A DNA stretch of 64,000 nucleotides from an uncultured Roseobacter sp. (GCF_947496515.1 NZ_CANMDB010000004.1:1-64000); one strand, 5' to 3'; shown: positions 27,248 through 37,425, counted from the stretch's first letter. Notes: generated by a model from the sequence alone, not told the origin. Numbers and translations: made by a program.

Positions 27248-27592
27248 TCAGATCTCTTCGACGGTGATCCCATCCGCGCCGGAAAAAGCCAAATGGTCCT
27301 TGATCTCCGCCACGGCGGCCTTGGGATCCTCATACGACCACGCCACATTGGACAGGGTCGTGCTCTTCGTCACCACGGAGAAATAGCTGGCGTCGCCCTT
27401 GTGCGGGCAACGGGTCGATTTATCCGTCCTGTCCAGAAACGCCATCGCGATGTCATCGCGCGGGAAGTAGATGACGGGCGGATAGCTGCCTTCGGTTAGT
27501 TCAAGCGCCGCACTGCTCTCGCCCAGCACAGCCCCGCCCGCGCGCACGCTCCAGGTCCCTTCCGCTTTGCGGATCGTGATGTGATCGGCCAT
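27248..27592 (-). CDS. DUF427 domain protein
   Basis: A 114-residue protein consisting of one DUF427 domain: GTWSVRAGGAVLGESSAALE, YPPVIYFPRDDI, RCPHKGDASYFSVV and VAWSYEDPKAAVAEIKDHLA then FSGADGITVEE. The CPHKG motif and the last block are diagnostic. The family has a compact beta fold; its biochemical role is not established. It is the last gene of the leftward run from cobS through cobT and aminopeptidase P. Confidence 0.88.
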   Translation of the reverse strand: MADHITIRKAEGTWSVRAGGAVLGESSAALELTEGSYPPVIYFPRDDIAMAFLDRTDKSTRCPHKGDASYFSVVTKSTTLSNVAWSYEDPKAAVAEIKDHLAFSGADGITVEEI

Positions 27593-27648
27593 GACGTCTC
27601 TCCCCCTGACGCGTTATCTATCGGCGCCATGACAAAAACGTGACGGTC

Positions 27649-29439
27649 TCACAAAGGCGCAGTTGCCTCATCCAACCATGTTTTCGCCTGTGGTGATAGG
27701 CGCGGCCCGATTTTTTCCGCAACTTCGGCATGATAGCGGTTCAGCCAGTCACGCTCTGCACCGCTCAGCATCGCGATGACGATCAGCCGCCGGTCAATGG
27801 GCGCAAAGGTCAGCGTGCGCCAGTCGAGCATCCGGCGGTGATCATCGCCACCGGGCAGATCCGGCGCTTCCCGTACAACGATCAGGTTCTCGATGCGAAT
27901 ACCAAACGCTCCTTCGCGGTAGTAGCCGGGCTCGTTGGACAGGATCATGCCGGGTTCCAGTGGCACGTGGCTGGTGCGTGCAAGCCGCTGCGGCCCCTCA
28001 TGCACACTCAGATACGCGCCGACCCCATGCCCCAGCCCGTGGTCGAAATCCTGGCCTGCCATCCACAATGGGAGACGCCCGATAGCCTCGATATCGCGCC
28101 CGGCCAGACCCACGGGCCAGCGCAACCGGCTCATAGCGATCATCCCCTGCAGCACTCGGGTAAAGGCCGCACAGGCCTCTGGCGGCGGCGTGCCGATGGG
28201 AATGGTCCGGGTGATGTCGGTGGTCCCGTCGAGATATTGCCCCCCGCTGTCGAGCACCAGCAGATGCCCTGTCTCCAGGGTCCGGTCCGTCTCCTCGGTG
28301 ACGCGGTAATGCATGATCGCCCCATGCGGACCCGTCCCCGCGATGGTCTCGAAGCTGATCTCCTGCAGGGCATTGTCCCGCCGCCGGAGTGCCTCCAACT
28401 CGGTCACCACCTGCGTCTCGGTCACACTGCCCACTGGCTGCGCATCAAGCCATGCCAGCAGCTCCACCACCGCTGCCCCATCCCTCAGATGCGCACGCGC
28501 CGCGCCCTCGATCTCGGCCGCGTTCTTGCGCGCCTTGGGCAGCGCACAGGGATCGCCCTCAAAGACCGCACGATCCCCCAACAGCTCGGCCAGGGCAAAG
28601 GGCACCGTAGCCCGGTCGACGCGCACGGATCCCTCCAGCGCCGCAACCGCCGCAGTCAGGGCCTCTGGCGGATGACAGCGTACCGCCTCGCCCAGATGCG
28701 CCCGAACCTCCGACAGCTTCTCCGCCGCCATGAAAAGATCGACCGAGCTATCATCATGCAGCACCGCAAACCCATGGGCCACCGGGTTGCGCGGTACGTC
28801 CGAGCCGCGAATGTTCAACAGCCAGCAGATCGAATCCGGCAAGGTGATCAGCGCCGATCGATGTTCCGCTGCGCGCAGCTCCTCCGCCAGCCGCGTGCGT
28901 TTCGCGTCATGGCTTTCCCCGGCAAATTCAAGGGGATGCACAGACACCGCGCCGAGCGGCGGTCCGGGCTGATCCTCCCAGATCCGGTCCACCAGATTGG
29001 CGCTCTGCCGCAAGGTGACAGCACTGCCCTCCAGCGCCTTGCGCAGCGCCTCAATCTGCCCTGCACTGTGCAACCAGGGATCAAAACCCACGACGCCACC
29101 CTCTGCCAGGTGATCCGTCAACCAGGCAGCAAGCCCTACCTCGGGCCAGGGGACCGGCGAAAACACTGCCGCCACCTGGCGTTTGACCTGCGTCCGGTAG
29201 CGACCGTCGATGAACACCCCGGCCACGTCCCGCAGTACCGCGCAAAACCCTGCCGACCCGGTAAATCCCGTCAACCACCCCAGCCGCTCGTCCCGCGGCG
29301 CCACGTACTCCCCCTGATGCGCATCCGCCCGCGGTACCAGAAACCCGTCCAGCCCCTCCGCCGCCATGACCTCGCGCAGAGCGGCGAGCCGCGGCGGCCC
29401 CTGTTCCGGTCTCGCGGTGACCTCGAAAGACTGGAACAT
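27649..29439 (-). CDS. Aminopeptidase P family (Xaa-Pro) metallopeptidase
   Basis: A 596-residue M24 peptidase of the long APP1 type: two creatinase-like N-terminal domains (LREVMAAEGLDGFLVPRADA, GSAGFCAVL, VFIDGRYRTQVKRQV) and a pita-bread catalytic domain. Metal ligands are visible in LVLDSGGQYLDGTTDITRTI (two Asp), FDHGLGHGVGAYLSVHEGP (His) and MILSNEPGYYREGAFGIRIE (two Glu). It removes N-terminal residues preceding proline, probably in the cytoplasm since no signal peptide is seen. It follows cobT by 51 bases on the same strand. Confidence 0.93.
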   Translation of the reverse strand: MFQSFEVTARPEQGPPRLAALREVMAAEGLDGFLVPRADAHQGEYVAPRDERLGWLTGFTGSAGFCAVLRDVAGVFIDGRYRTQVKRQVAAVFSPVPWPEVGLAAWLTDHLAEGGVVGFDPWLHSAGQIEALRKALEGSAVTLRQSANLVDRIWEDQPGPPLGAVSVHPLEFAGESHDAKRTRLAEELRAAEHRSALITLPDSICWLLNIRGSDVPRNPVAHGFAVLHDDSSVDLFMAAEKLSEVRAHLGEAVRCHPPEALTAAVAALEGSVRVDRATVPFALAELLGDRAVFEGDPCALPKARKNAAEIEGAARAHLRDGAAVVELLAWLDAQPVGSVTETQVVTELEALRRRDNALQEISFETIAGTGPHGAIMHYRVTEETDRTLETGHLLVLDSGGQYLDGTTDITRTIPIGTPPPEACAAFTRVLQGMIAMSRLRWPVGLAGRDIEAIGRLPLWMAGQDFDHGLGHGVGAYLSVHEGPQRLARTSHVPLEPGMILSNEPGYYREGAFGIRIENLIVVREAPDLPGGDDHRRMLDWRTLTFAPIDRRLIVIAMLSGAERDWLNRYHAEVAEKIGPRLSPQAKTWLDEATAPL

Positions 29440-29490
29440 ACCGCTCTCCTCATCTTGCCAAATAAACTCCCCGCGGAGCGTCCCGCAGCC

Positions 29491-31368
29491 TCAACCCGCG
29501 CGCCGCATGCCCATCACGCGCGCGCGCGCCCGCGGGTCACTGTCAAAGAGCGCCGCCAGCTGCTCGGTCATCGCCCCCGCCAACTGATCCACATCGGTGA
29601 TCGTCACGGCGCGATCATAATAGCGCGTCACATCATGGCCGATCCCGATGGCGAGCAATTCCACCGCGCGCCGTTTCTCGACCATGGCGATCACATCACG
29701 CAGGTGTTTCTCCAGGTAATTCGCGGGGTTGACCGACAGCGTGCTGTCATCCACCGGCGCCCCGTCGGAGATCACCATGAGGATCTTGCGCGCCTCGTGC
29801 CGCGCCATCATCCGCCGGTGCGCCCATTCCAGCGCCTCCCCGTCGATGTTCTCCTTCAGCAGGCCTTCCTTCATCATCAGCCCCAGATTGGGCCGGGTCC
29901 GACGCCAGGGCGCATCCGCTGATTTATAGACGATATGGCGCAAATCGTTCAGCCGCCCCGGACCCTGCGGTCGCCCCGCGGCCAGCCACGCCTCGCGCGC
30001 CTGCCCACCTTTCCACGCCCGTGTGGTAAAGCCCAGGATCTCCACCTTGACGTTGCAGCGCTCCAGCGTGCGCGCCAGCACATCCGCACAGATCGCCGCG
30101 ATCGAAATAGGCCGACCGCGCATGGAGCCGGAGTTGTCCAGCAGCAGCGTCACCACCGTGTCGCGGAACTCGGTATCCTTCTCCACCTTGAAGCTCAGCG
30201 GTGTCGTCGGATTGGCCACCACCCGCGCCAGCCGCCCGGCATCGAGCATGCCTTCTTCGAGATCGAACTCCCAAGACCTGTTCTGCTGCGCCTGCAACCG
30301 CCGCTGCAGCTTATTCGCCAGCCGGCTCACCGCGCCTTTCAACGGCTCCAACTGCTGATCTAGATAGGCGCGCAGCCGCTCCAGTTCCGCAGGCTCAGCC
30401 AGCTCTTCCGCGCCGATTTCCTCATCAAAATCAGATAGGTACACGAGATAGTTCGGGTCGGCGTCGGACGCAGGCGGTGGGGCAGGCGGCTCCATCGGGG
30501 CCTCGCCCTCGGGCATCTCTGCCTCTTCGCCCATCTCCTGGTCGGCCATGTCATCCATGGAGACCTGGGCCTGGCTCGCGTCCTGCTGCTCTTCCTGGGA
30601 CTGCTCCGGGCTGCCCTCGGCTTCTTCCTCGTCCTGATCGTCCTGACCGGTGCTGTCGGGCTCGCTGTCGTCCTCCGAGCCCTCTTCGGCCTCTTCCTCT
30701 GTATCCTCGTCGATCTGATCCGGGTCATCGCCCAGCTGATCGCCGTAGCCGAGATCGCTGATCATCTGACGGGCAAAGCGGGCAAAGGCGGACTGATCGC
30801 TCAGTGTCTCGTCCAGATTGTCGAGCGTCCCGCCGCACTGATCCTCGATAAAGCCGCGCCACAGCTCCATGACGTTCTGAGCACCGGAGGGCAGATCGCG
30901 CCCCGTGGCCAGATGCCGGATGAGGTAGCCCGCCGCCGTGGCCAGCGGCGCGTCCGCGGCCTGGCTCACCTGATCGTAACCCTTGCGCATTGCCTCATGG
31001 CCGATCTTGGCGTCGATGTTGCCAGCCGTCCCGGGCATGTCCCGCGCGCCCATTGCCTCGCAGCGCGCCGTCTCCATCGCCTCGTAGAGATCGCGGGCCA
31101 TGTCGCCCTGCGGTGCATATTTCGCATGGGTCTGCCCGTTGTGATAGCGCCGGTTCAGCGCCAGCGCATCCGCCGTGCCCCGCGCGAGCAGCACCTCGTC
31201 CCGCGTCATCCGGCGCGAGACCTGCGGCAGCCGCATCGCATCCCCCGACAGCCCCGCAGGATCGACGGAATAGGAAACCGTCAACTCCGGGTCATTCGCC
31301 ATGACCTTGGTCGCTTCGCCAAGCGCCTTCTTGAAGGCATCGGCCGGGTTGTCGGAGGGTTTGGTCAT
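29491..31368 (-). CDS. cobT: Cobaltochelatase subunit CobT
   Basis: The 625-residue VWA-domain subunit of aerobic cobaltochelatase, which with CobS forms the ATPase chaperone for CobN in cobalamin synthesis. The N-terminal domain ([20 protein letters not shown]) is followed by a very acidic linker ([20 protein letters not shown]) and a C-terminal VWA domain with MIDAS motif [20 protein letters not shown]. Its start overlaps the small upstream gene by 4 bases (ATGA), and cobS lies just beyond. CobN is not in the window. Confidence 0.94.
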   Translation of the reverse strand: MTKPSDNPADAFKKALGEATKVMANDPELTVSYSVDPAGLSGDAMRLPQVSRRMTRDEVLLARGTADALALNRRYHNGQTHAKYAPQGDMARDLYEAMETARCEAMGARDMPGTAGNIDAKIGHEAMRKGYDQVSQAADAPLATAAGYLIRHLATGRDLPSGAQNVMELWRGFIEDQCGGTLDNLDETLSDQSAFARFARQMISDLGYGDQLGDDPDQIDEDTEEEAEEGSEDDSEPDSTGQDDQDEEEAEGSPEQSQEEQQDASQAQVSMDDMADQEMGEEAEMPEGEAPMEPPAPPPASDADPNYLVYLSDFDEEIGAEELAEPAELERLRAYLDQQLEPLKGAVSRLANKLQRRLQAQQNRSWEFDLEEGMLDAGRLARVVANPTTPLSFKVEKDTEFRDTVVTLLLDNSGSMRGRPISIAAICADVLARTLERCNVKVEILGFTTRAWKGGQAREAWLAAGRPQGPGRLNDLRHIVYKSADAPWRRTRPNLGLMMKEGLLKENIDGEALEWAHRRMMARHEARKILMVISDGAPVDDSTLSVNPANYLEKHLRDVIAMVEKRRAVELLAIGIGHDVTRYYDRAVTITDVDQLAGAMTEQLAALFDSDPRARARVMGMRRAG

Positions 31369-31745
31369 CTCAACTCCTGGAGTTCCGGTTGCGCCGCCCC
31401 ATAGTCTTCGCAGGTTTCACTGAGGGTTTCAAAGACTTCGCGGCTCTGGCGGTCCTGTGCGTAGATGGTAGCTTCCATCAGCAGTGCCATCAACGGCCGC
31501 TGCTGGGCGATGAACCTGTCCACCTCGGTCTGGTCGCCCAGACGCAGAGCCACTGCGCGAAAAGCCTGCGCAAGCTCTACATCGTCGGGTTGACCATCAA
31601 GAAACTTGGACCACTGCGCGTAGTCCGCATAGCCGAACCAAAAGGCCGCACATTGTGCCGCGGGGTAGAGGGGCTCATCCGAAGCAGCCACAGGCCCAAC
31701 GGATAAGCAAACAGCGCATGCTGCGGAAGGAAAGAAACTGCGCAT
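31365..31745 (-). CDS. Small exported hypothetical protein between cobS and cobT
   Basis: A 126-residue protein with a Sec-type signal peptide ([20 protein letters not shown], cleavage likely after VAA) and a mature helical part with three Cys ([36 protein letters not shown]). It starts 15 bases after cobS and overlaps cobT by 4 bases, so it is translationally linked to the cobaltochelatase genes although CobS and CobT are cytoplasmic. No family is recognised. It may simply be carried in the operon or respond to the same metal or vitamin demand. Confidence 0.7.
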   Translation of the reverse strand: MRSFFPSAACAVCLSVGPVAASDEPLYPAAQCAAFWFGYADYAQWSKFLDGQPDDVELAQAFRAVALRLGDQTEVDRFIAQQRPLMALLMEATIYAQDRQSREVFETLSETCEDYGAAQPELQELR

Positions 31746-31760
31746 TATGACCGCATCGGC

Positions 31761-32747
31761 CTAGCCAAGGCTCACACTTGCTGCACTCTCGGGCAGTTCC
31801 TCGTCAAACAGACGCTGGTAGAATTCCGCGACGGTCTGACGTTCCAGTTCATCACATTTGTTGAGGAATGAGAGCCGGAAAGCGTAGCCGATGTTGCGGA
31901 AGATCTCAGCGTTCTGGGCCCAGGCGATCACCGTGCGGGGGCTCATGACGGTGCTCAGATCGCCGTTCATAAAGGCCGTGCGGGTCAGGTCCGCCACAGT
32001 GACCATCTGCTTGACGATCTTGCGGCCCTTTTCGGTGTTGTAGTGCGGGTTCTTGCTCAGCACGATGGCCGTTTCCGCGTCGATGCTGAGGTAGTTGAGC
32101 GTGGCAACGAGGCTCCAGCGGTCCATCTGGCCCTGGTTGATCTGCTGCGTCCCGTGATAGAGCCCTGTCGTATCGCCCAGGCCCACAGTGTTTGCCGTGG
32201 CGAAGATGCGGAAATAGGGGTGGGGCGTGATCACCTGGTTCTGGTCGAGCAGGGTCAGCTTGCCGTCCACCTCCAGCACGCGCTGGATCACGAACATCAC
32301 ATCCGCCCGGCCCGCGTCATATTCATCAAAGACGATCGCGGTGGGATTTCGCAAGGCCCAAGGGAGAATTCCCTCTTGAAAATCAGTAACTTGCTTTCCG
32401 TCCTTCAACTTGATCGCATCCTTGCCGATCAGGTCGATCCGGCTGATGTGACTGTCGAGGTTGACGCGGACGGCGGGCCAGTTGAGACGCGCGGCCACCT
32501 GTTCGATGTGGGTCGATTTGCCCGTCCCGTGATAGCCCTGCACCATCACGCGGCGGTTGTGGGCGAAGCCTGCGAGGATGGCCAGTGTCGTGTCCGGGTC
32601 GAACTTGTAGGTGCTGTCAACGTCGGGCACACGGTCGCTGCGATCCGCGAAACCCTTGACCACCATATCTGTGTCGATGCCAAAGACGTCGCGGACGTGA
32701 ACCTCTTCGGTGGGCTTTGTGTTGATGTCCAGTGCGCCGTCGGCCAT
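31761..32747 (-). CDS. cobS: Cobaltochelatase subunit CobS
   Basis: MoxR-related AAA+ ATPase subunit of aerobic cobaltochelatase (328 residues). Walker A is [20 protein letters not shown], Walker [21 protein letters not shown], and sensor-type segments [20 protein letters not shown] and MDRWSLV follow. The N-terminus contains [15 protein letters not shown], typical of CobS. It heads the leftward run cobS - small exported protein - cobT. No B12 riboswitch was recognised in the 120-base gap before it. Confidence 0.95.
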   Translation of the reverse strand: MADGALDINTKPTEEVHVRDVFGIDTDMVVKGFADRSDRVPDVDSTYKFDPDTTLAILAGFAHNRRVMVQGYHGTGKSTHIEQVAARLNWPAVRVNLDSHISRIDLIGKDAIKLKDGKQVTDFQEGILPWALRNPTAIVFDEYDAGRADVMFVIQRVLEVDGKLTLLDQNQVITPHPYFRIFATANTVGLGDTTGLYHGTQQINQGQMDRWSLVATLNYLSIDAETAIVLSKNPHYNTEKGRKIVKQMVTVADLTRTAFMNGDLSTVMSPRTVIAWAQNAEIFRNIGYAFRLSFLNKCDELERQTVAEFYQRLFDEELPESAASVSLG

Positions 32748-32868
32748 GAGGTCTCACCCTTGTCGAAATGTGGAAACCGGACCGATGTGGCCCGCGGTCA
32801 TCCGTGCAACATAAAGCAGCGAGGTGCAAGGGAAAGGGGCCGTCCAGTTTGGGGAAATGGTAGCGCCA

Positions 32869-33495
32869 TCAGTCCTTGAAATTACGGCTGCCCTTGATCT
32901 GATCCCAGGCCCAGACGACCTCTTGCAACTGCTCTTCCTGGCTGCGGTCGCCGCCGTTCATATCGGGGTGCAACACCTTGATCAGCGCCTTGTAGGCCTT
33001 GCGCACCTCGGGCTTGGTCCAGGTGTCCTTGGCCTCCAGGATTTCCAGTGCGCGGCGTTCGGTGGGCGGCAGGCGGCGGCCCGCCTGTGCACCGCGGCCG
33101 GGGTTCTGCGTGGCATTCGCACCCAGCACCTGATGCGGATCCTCGATGCCCAGCCGCGCCCAGGCGCGCGCTTCCGGATCGCCCAGCGGTTTGGTGTTCC
33201 GCTCCCAGACTTTATCCTTTGACATCTGGGCGTTGAGCTCCGCCTCCGTGGTGCCGTCAAAGAAGTTCCATTTCAGATTATACTCCCGCACGTGAGCCTG
33301 ACAGAACCAATAATAGTCATCCAGCACGTCGGGCGCCTTGGGCGCGCGGTACTTGCCCGGCTCGTTACAGCCTTCCTTGTCGCAGATCCGGGTCGAGGTC
33401 TCGGACGCCCCCGACATGCCCCGCCTGCCACGGGGATTTTTCTTTTTGGAGGACGACACGGACATGTCGAAACCGAAAGGATCAGGTTTGGGCAT
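32869..33495 (-). CDS. DnaJ domain-containing protein
   Basis: A 208-residue protein with a C-terminal J-domain: DPEARAWARLGIEDPHQVLG, then TKPEVRKAYKALIKVLHPDM with the HPD motif, NGGDRSQEEQLQEVVWAWDQ. The N-terminal 100 residues hold CDKEGCNEPGKYRAP and a Trp/Tyr-rich segment DDYYWFCQAHVREYNLKWNF with Cys pairs that could bind zinc. It probably stimulates a DnaK-type chaperone; the specific client is unknown. Divergent from bolA (74 bases) and upstream of cobS on the same strand, an arrangement shared by other Rhodobacterales. Confidence 0.9.
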   Translation of the reverse strand: MPKPDPFGFDMSVSSSKKKNPRGRRGMSGASETSTRICDKEGCNEPGKYRAPKAPDVLDDYYWFCQAHVREYNLKWNFFDGTTEAELNAQMSKDKVWERNTKPLGDPEARAWARLGIEDPHQVLGANATQNPGRGAQAGRRLPPTERRALEILEAKDTWTKPEVRKAYKALIKVLHPDMNGGDRSQEEQLQEVVWAWDQIKGSRNFKD

Positions 33496-33569
33496 ATTGG
33501 CACCTATACGAGTCGAGGCCGCTTAGTTTAGACTGCCACCAGATAGAGGGAAGGGGGCAGCGCGAAAAA

Positions 33570-33827
33570 ATGTCCAGACGTCAGCAGATTGAAGATCGGT
33601 TGCGGGATGCGTTTGCACCGGAGCGGCTGGAGGTGGTGGACGACAGCGAAAGTCACCGCGGTCATTCAGGGTATCCCGAGGGGGGTGAAAGCCACTTTAA
33701 CGTGGCGATCCGGGCGCCGCAGTTCAAGGAGATGAACCGGCTTGCGCGGCATCGGGCGATCCACGCAGCATTGGGTCCTCAACTGATGGCGGAGATCCAC
33801 GCGCTGGCAATTGATGTAAGCGCTTAG
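33570..33827 (+). CDS. BolA family protein
   Basis: An 85-residue protein of one BolA/KH-like domain: IEDRLRDAFAPERLEVVDDS, ESHRGHSGYPEGGESHFNVA and LARHRAIHAALGPQLMAEIH, with the His ligand in RHRAIH that in the family coordinates Fe-S clusters with monothiol glutaredoxins. A long GYPEGGE insert after the SH motif is seen in alphaproteobacterial BolA1. It probably takes part in iron-sulfur or envelope-related regulation. Transcribed away from the DnaJ gene; it converges with the DUF4177 gene 9 bases later. Confidence 0.9.
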   Translation: MSRRQQIEDRLRDAFAPERLEVVDDSESHRGHSGYPEGGESHFNVAIRAPQFKEMNRLARHRAIHAALGPQLMAEIHALAIDVSA

Positions 33828-33836
33828 GAGCGCCCG

Positions 33837-34208
33837 TTAATCCGCTGATTTTTCGCCTTTTACCGGGATCAGGGATCCGTCCGGGACGCGCAGTTCCGGG
33901 CCGGGATCAGCGGCGCGTTCAGCGCGTGGTGCTGCGGGTTCAGCCGGTAACCGGAGGGCGGGCCGGTCTGCCTGATCGACCGGTTTGCGAAAGACCAGAA
34001 GATTGCGCCAGTTGGTCGTGGTGGAGGCAAACCCTGCACGCTCCTGCGAGGGGAGCGCCTCGGCCCGCTGATACTCCCACCCGTCGCGCGCCATCTCGTT
34101 CAGCACCTCTTCGACAGCGTGGGCAAAGCGCGCCTCGGGTGTCTTGATCCCGCGGGCCTTGAGACCTTTGGCGGGGGCGGCGATCACCTTGTATTGATAG
34201 TCTGTCAT
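33837..34208 (-). CDS. DUF4177 domain protein
   Basis: A 123-residue protein. The N-terminal 75 residues (YQYKVIAAPAKGLKARGIKT, ARFAHAVEEVLNEMARDGWE, YQRAEALPSQ, TTNWRNLLVFRK) match DUF4177, a small alpha/beta domain of unknown function. The rest is a Pro/Ala/Glu-rich tail. It is preceded 49 bases upstream by the second array of 11-bp-spaced TACCGAC heptamers, which points to dedicated regulation shared with the murD region. Confidence 0.8.
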   Translation of the reverse strand: MTDYQYKVIAAPAKGLKARGIKTPEARFAHAVEEVLNEMARDGWEYQRAEALPSQERAGFASTTTNWRNLLVFRKPVDQADRPALRLPAEPAAPRAERAADPGPELRVPDGSLIPVKGEKSAD

Positions 34209-34256
34209 GGCCGTCTCCGGTCCGGTTTGAGGGGCGCCGAGGGCCGGTTTTGCGGC

Positions 34257-34307
34257 GTCGGTGCAGTGTCGGTATCACGTCGGTAAAACGTCGGTATCAC
34301 GTCGGTG
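34257..34307 (-). repeat. Second array of 11-bp-spaced TACCGAC-type heptamers
   Basis: On the plus strand GTCGGT(A/G) occurs at 34257, 34268, 34279, 34290 and 34301, spaced exactly 11 bp; read toward the downstream gene this is TACCGAC or CACCGAC. The array lies between the end of gatB and the DUF4177 gene start (34208). It resembles the array at 8137-8188 in motif, period, copy number, orientation to the gene and A/T content of the spacers. Confidence 0.75.
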
Positions 34308-34334
34308 CGTAGCGCACGCCGGTCTCAGCCGTCG

Positions 34335-35846
34335 TTAACCTTTGAGCTTTTGCGCGACCAGTTGGTTGACCGCCTTGGGATTTGCCTTGCCGCCGGTGGC
34401 TTTCATCACCTGACCGACGAACCAGCCCGCAAGCTTGGGGTTCTCTTGGGCCTTGGCCACCTGATCGGGGTTGGCGGCGATGATCTCGTCCACGGCTGCC
34501 TCGATCGCGCCGGTGTCGGTGACTTGCTTCATGCCGCGCGCCTCGACGATCTGCGCCGGATCCCCGCCTTCGGTGTAGACGATCTCGAACAGCTCCTTGG
34601 CGATCTTGCCGGAGATGGCGTCCGAGGCGATGAGGTCGATCACCCCCCCCAGTTGCGCGGGCGAGACCGGGCTGTCGGTCATCTCGCGCTCGTCTTTCTT
34701 GAGACGGCCGAAAAGCTCGTTGATGACCCAGTTCGCGGCCATCTTGCCATCGCGACCGGCAGCCACTGCCTCGAAATACCCCGCCGAGGCCAGATCGGCC
34801 GTCAGCACGGAGGCGTCGTAGTCGCTCAGACCGAAATCGGCGATAAAGCGCGCCTTCTTGGCGTCGGGCAGTTCCGGCAGGCTGTCCCGGATGTCATCGA
34901 CCCAGGCCTGCTCCAGCTCCAGCGGCAAAAGATCGGGATCGGGGAAGTAGCGGTAATCATGCGCCTCTTCCTTGGAGCGCATGGAGCGCGTCTCGTTCCG
35001 GTCGGGATCGTAGAGCCGGGTTTCCTGATCGACGGTGCCGCCCGCTTCGACGATGGCGATCTGGCGCCGGGCCTCCACGTCGATCGCTTGCTGGATAAAC
35101 CGCATGGAGTTCATGTTCTTGATCTCGCAGCGGGTGCCGAGATGGCTGAAATCCTGCGTGGCCTGATATTTCTCATATTGACCGGGGCGGCAGATGGAGA
35201 CGTTGACGTCCGCGCGCATGGCACCCGACTGCATGTCGCCGTTGCAGGTGCCTAAGTATCGCAGGATCTGGCGCAGCTTGGCCAGATAGGCGGCGGCCTC
35301 TTCCGGGCCGCGGATGTCGGGGCGCGAGACGATCTCCATCAGGGCGACGCCGGTGCGGTTGAGATCCACAAAGGACATATTGGGGTCCATGTCGTGGATG
35401 CTCTTGCCCGCATCCTGTTCCAGATGGATGCGTTCGACCCGCACGAGGCGGGCCTTGCCGTCGCCCATTTCCACCAGCACTTCGCCTTCGCCGACGATGG
35501 GGTGGTAGAGCTGGCTGATCTGGTAGCCCTGCGGCAGGTCCGGGTAAAAGTAGTTTTTCCGGTCAAAGGCAGAGGTCAGGTGGATCTCGGCCTTGAGGCC
35601 CAGCCCGGTGCGCACCGCCTGTTCGACGCAGTATTCATTGATCGTGGGCAACATGCCGGGCATCGCCGCGTCCACGAAAGACACGTTGCTGTTGGGCTCT
35701 GCACCGAATTTGGTGGAGGCAGCGGAGAAGAGCTTGGCCGCACTTGTGACCTGGGCGTGCACTTCCATCCCGATGACCAGTTCCCAATCGTGCTTGGCAC
35801 CGGCAATGGTTTTCGGGGTGGGGGTCTCGTAGGTGAGATCGAGCAT
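34335..35846 (-). CDS. gatB: Aspartyl/glutamyl-tRNA amidotransferase subunit B
   Basis: Kinase subunit of GatCAB (503 residues), which converts misacylated Glu-tRNA(Gln) and Asp-tRNA(Asn) to the amides. It shows [81 protein letters not shown] and [19 protein letters not shown], plus the C-terminal YqeY-like tail ([20 protein letters not shown]). The length is normal. gatA and gatC are not adjacent. Its 3' end is 28 bases from the heptamer array. Confidence 0.96.
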   Translation of the reverse strand: MLDLTYETPTPKTIAGAKHDWELVIGMEVHAQVTSAAKLFSAASTKFGAEPNSNVSFVDAAMPGMLPTINEYCVEQAVRTGLGLKAEIHLTSAFDRKNYFYPDLPQGYQISQLYHPIVGEGEVLVEMGDGKARLVRVERIHLEQDAGKSIHDMDPNMSFVDLNRTGVALMEIVSRPDIRGPEEAAAYLAKLRQILRYLGTCNGDMQSGAMRADVNVSICRPGQYEKYQATQDFSHLGTRCEIKNMNSMRFIQQAIDVEARRQIAIVEAGGTVDQETRLYDPDRNETRSMRSKEEAHDYRYFPDPDLLPLELEQAWVDDIRDSLPELPDAKKARFIADFGLSDYDASVLTADLASAGYFEAVAAGRDGKMAANWVINELFGRLKKDEREMTDSPVSPAQLGGVIDLIASDAISGKIAKELFEIVYTEGGDPAQIVEARGMKQVTDTGAIEAAVDEIIAANPDQVAKAQENPKLAGWFVGQVMKATGGKANPKAVNQLVAQKLKG

Positions 35847-35942
35847 CGCGGTCCCTTGTCAGCTATCACGGGGTCGGGGCTCGGTTTAGGCCAGCAACGC
35901 AGGTGCTGCAAGCCTTCTGTCAGAGTGGCGCTGACGCGTGGA

Positions 35943-36413
35943 TCAGCGCCCGTTGGGCAGATCGCGCCAGCGCAGTTCCGTCCGCCCGATATCGGGCAGG
36001 GCAACCCGGGGCAGGAGCCGCGCATCGCTGGTGAAGTTCGGTGCGATCCGCACCACGATCAGGCAGCTGAACGGCTTTGACATATCCGCCGTGACCGTGT
36101 CGTGACCGGCATTGGGGGCGATGGTCACGATCTGCGCGCCTGCCTCGGGTGAGGGTTGCACGAGCCCGGGGGTTTCCAGGACGATGGCACCGTGGATCCG
36201 GCCGATGGCGTCGTAGATTGGCAGATGCTGGCCTGTCAGGTCAAAATAGCTTTGGGCGCACTGCAACATCCGCGCCTTGAGCGCGTGCATCCGGGCCAGA
36301 GGATCATCGGATGGATCCTCGGTCGTCCAGTTGCCGGTCGTGGTTGCCTGGCGGTGCCAGTCGATCCAATCGCCGCTGTCCCAATGGGCGGCGTCTGCGG
36401 GGATGTTGCTCAT
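35943..36413 (-). CDS. Conserved-looking hypothetical soluble protein
   Basis: A 156-residue protein starting at 36413 (MSNIPADAAHWDSGDWIDWH) behind GAAAGGACG; an ATG 10 codons upstream is less likely. No signal or membrane segment. Visible features are a Trp-rich start, a helix LARMHALKARMLQCAQSYFD and a beta-rich second half (AIVLETPGLVQPSP, CLIVVRIAPNF). No family is recognised. It lies 96 bases upstream of gatB on the same strand and could be cotranscribed. Confidence 0.6.
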   Translation of the reverse strand: MSNIPADAAHWDSGDWIDWHRQATTTGNWTTEDPSDDPLARMHALKARMLQCAQSYFDLTGQHLPIYDAIGRIHGAIVLETPGLVQPSPEAGAQIVTIAPNAGHDTVTADMSKPFSCLIVVRIAPNFTSDARLLPRVALPDIGRTELRWRDLPNGR

Positions 36414-36780
36414 GGTGCGTCCTTTCCCGTGTTCTTGCCTCACGCGTTGGTCTCAGGTCTCGATGATTGGGGGTGCCGACATTCCTGCAGGCGTCCCAGA
36501 GGACACATGCGTTACTGCGGCTGGCGTGAAAGACCCCCCTTTCACCGACCCGCTCATGCCCTCGCCGTTCCGATACCGATACATTGTGGCTAAAACATGG
36601 CAGCGTCGTAGTCTTACCGCTTTCGGGAGGGCTCTGGCAGAGTGAATAGGCGGTGTTTGTTCACGAGTTGTTTCGGATGTTTCAGGGTTTTCGCCTGTGA
36701 CGAGAGTGGCTTTGCGTGCTTCTATGATGGCGCGAAGTCCGGCGCTTGCGCATTGCCTGTTCCGTATCGCATAGAACGGT
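36414..36780. other. Intergenic region, no gene seen
   Basis: Divergent gap between the hypothetical gene (minus) and the transglycosylase-like gene (plus). Frames crossing it are antisense shadows or lack start signals. It presumably contains both promoters. Confidence 0.5.
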
Positions 36781-37425
36781 ATGCGATTTGTCCTGAGCCT
36801 CCTTGCCATGTTGATCTGGGTGCCTGTTCCGGTGGTGATGGCGCCATCGGGGGTGCAGGCGGAGCCGCAGGCCCTGCCTCCGATGCGTTGGCGGCACAAA
36901 CAACGCCGCGAGCTGTGGAATGCGGCGGCGCTGGCGGCCTTGCGGGCCCACGGTCAGCCACTGACAGCGATGGTGCCTGGGGATATGGACAGCTGGTGCC
37001 CGGGGTATGCTGCGGCAGACCGGCCCGGGCGCGAGGCGTTCTGGGTGGGGTTCATGTCGGCGTTGGCCAAACACGAGAGCACCTATCGACCGGCTGCCGT
37101 CGGCGGAGGCGGGCGGTGGCACGGGCTGCTGCAGATCTCGCCTGCGACGGCGCGCGGTTACGGGTGCCGCGCGCGCAGCGGTGCCGATCTGCGGGTGGGC
37201 GGCGAGAACCTGAGCTGTGCGATCCGTATCATGGCGGTGACCGTGCCGCGTGATGGGGTCATCGTCGGTAACGATGGTCGCTGGCGCGGGGTGGCGGCGG
37301 ACTGGGGGCCCTTGCGGGTTGCGTCGAAACGGCGCGACATTGCCGGGTGGCTGCGGGCTCAGCCCTATTGTGCGGCGCCGGTGAAACGACCGAAGCTGCG
37401 CAAGTCGCAGCGTGAGGAGCGGTAG
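36781..37425 (+). CDS. Lytic transglycosylase-like (SLT domain) exported protein
   Basis: A 214-residue protein with a signal peptide (RFVLSLLAMLIWVPVPVVMA) and an SLT-like lysozyme fold: FMSALAKHESTYRPAAVGGG has the catalytic-position Glu in KHEST, followed by WHGLLQISPATARGYGC, the GLLQI motif. A basic tail (KRPKLRKSQREER) ends it. Such periplasmic enzymes cleave the glycan strand. Four Cys suggest disulfides. A fairly short, stand-alone member with no LysM or other binding domain; activity is inferred from motifs. Confidence 0.8.
   Translation: MRFVLSLLAMLIWVPVPVVMAPSGVQAEPQALPPMRWRHKQRRELWNAAALAALRAHGQPLTAMVPGDMDSWCPGYAAADRPGREAFWVGFMSALAKHESTYRPAAVGGGGRWHGLLQISPATARGYGCRARSGADLRVGGENLSCAIRIMAVTVPRDGVIVGNDGRWRGVAADWGPLRVASKRRDIAGWLRAQPYCAAPVKRPKLRKSQREER

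Noticed and set aside
27730-29922. 730-residue open frame on the plus strand
   Set aside because: It lies antisense to the clearly recognised aminopeptidase P gene and the 3' end of cobT; its translation is Arg/Pro/His-rich without motifs. A shadow of high GC.
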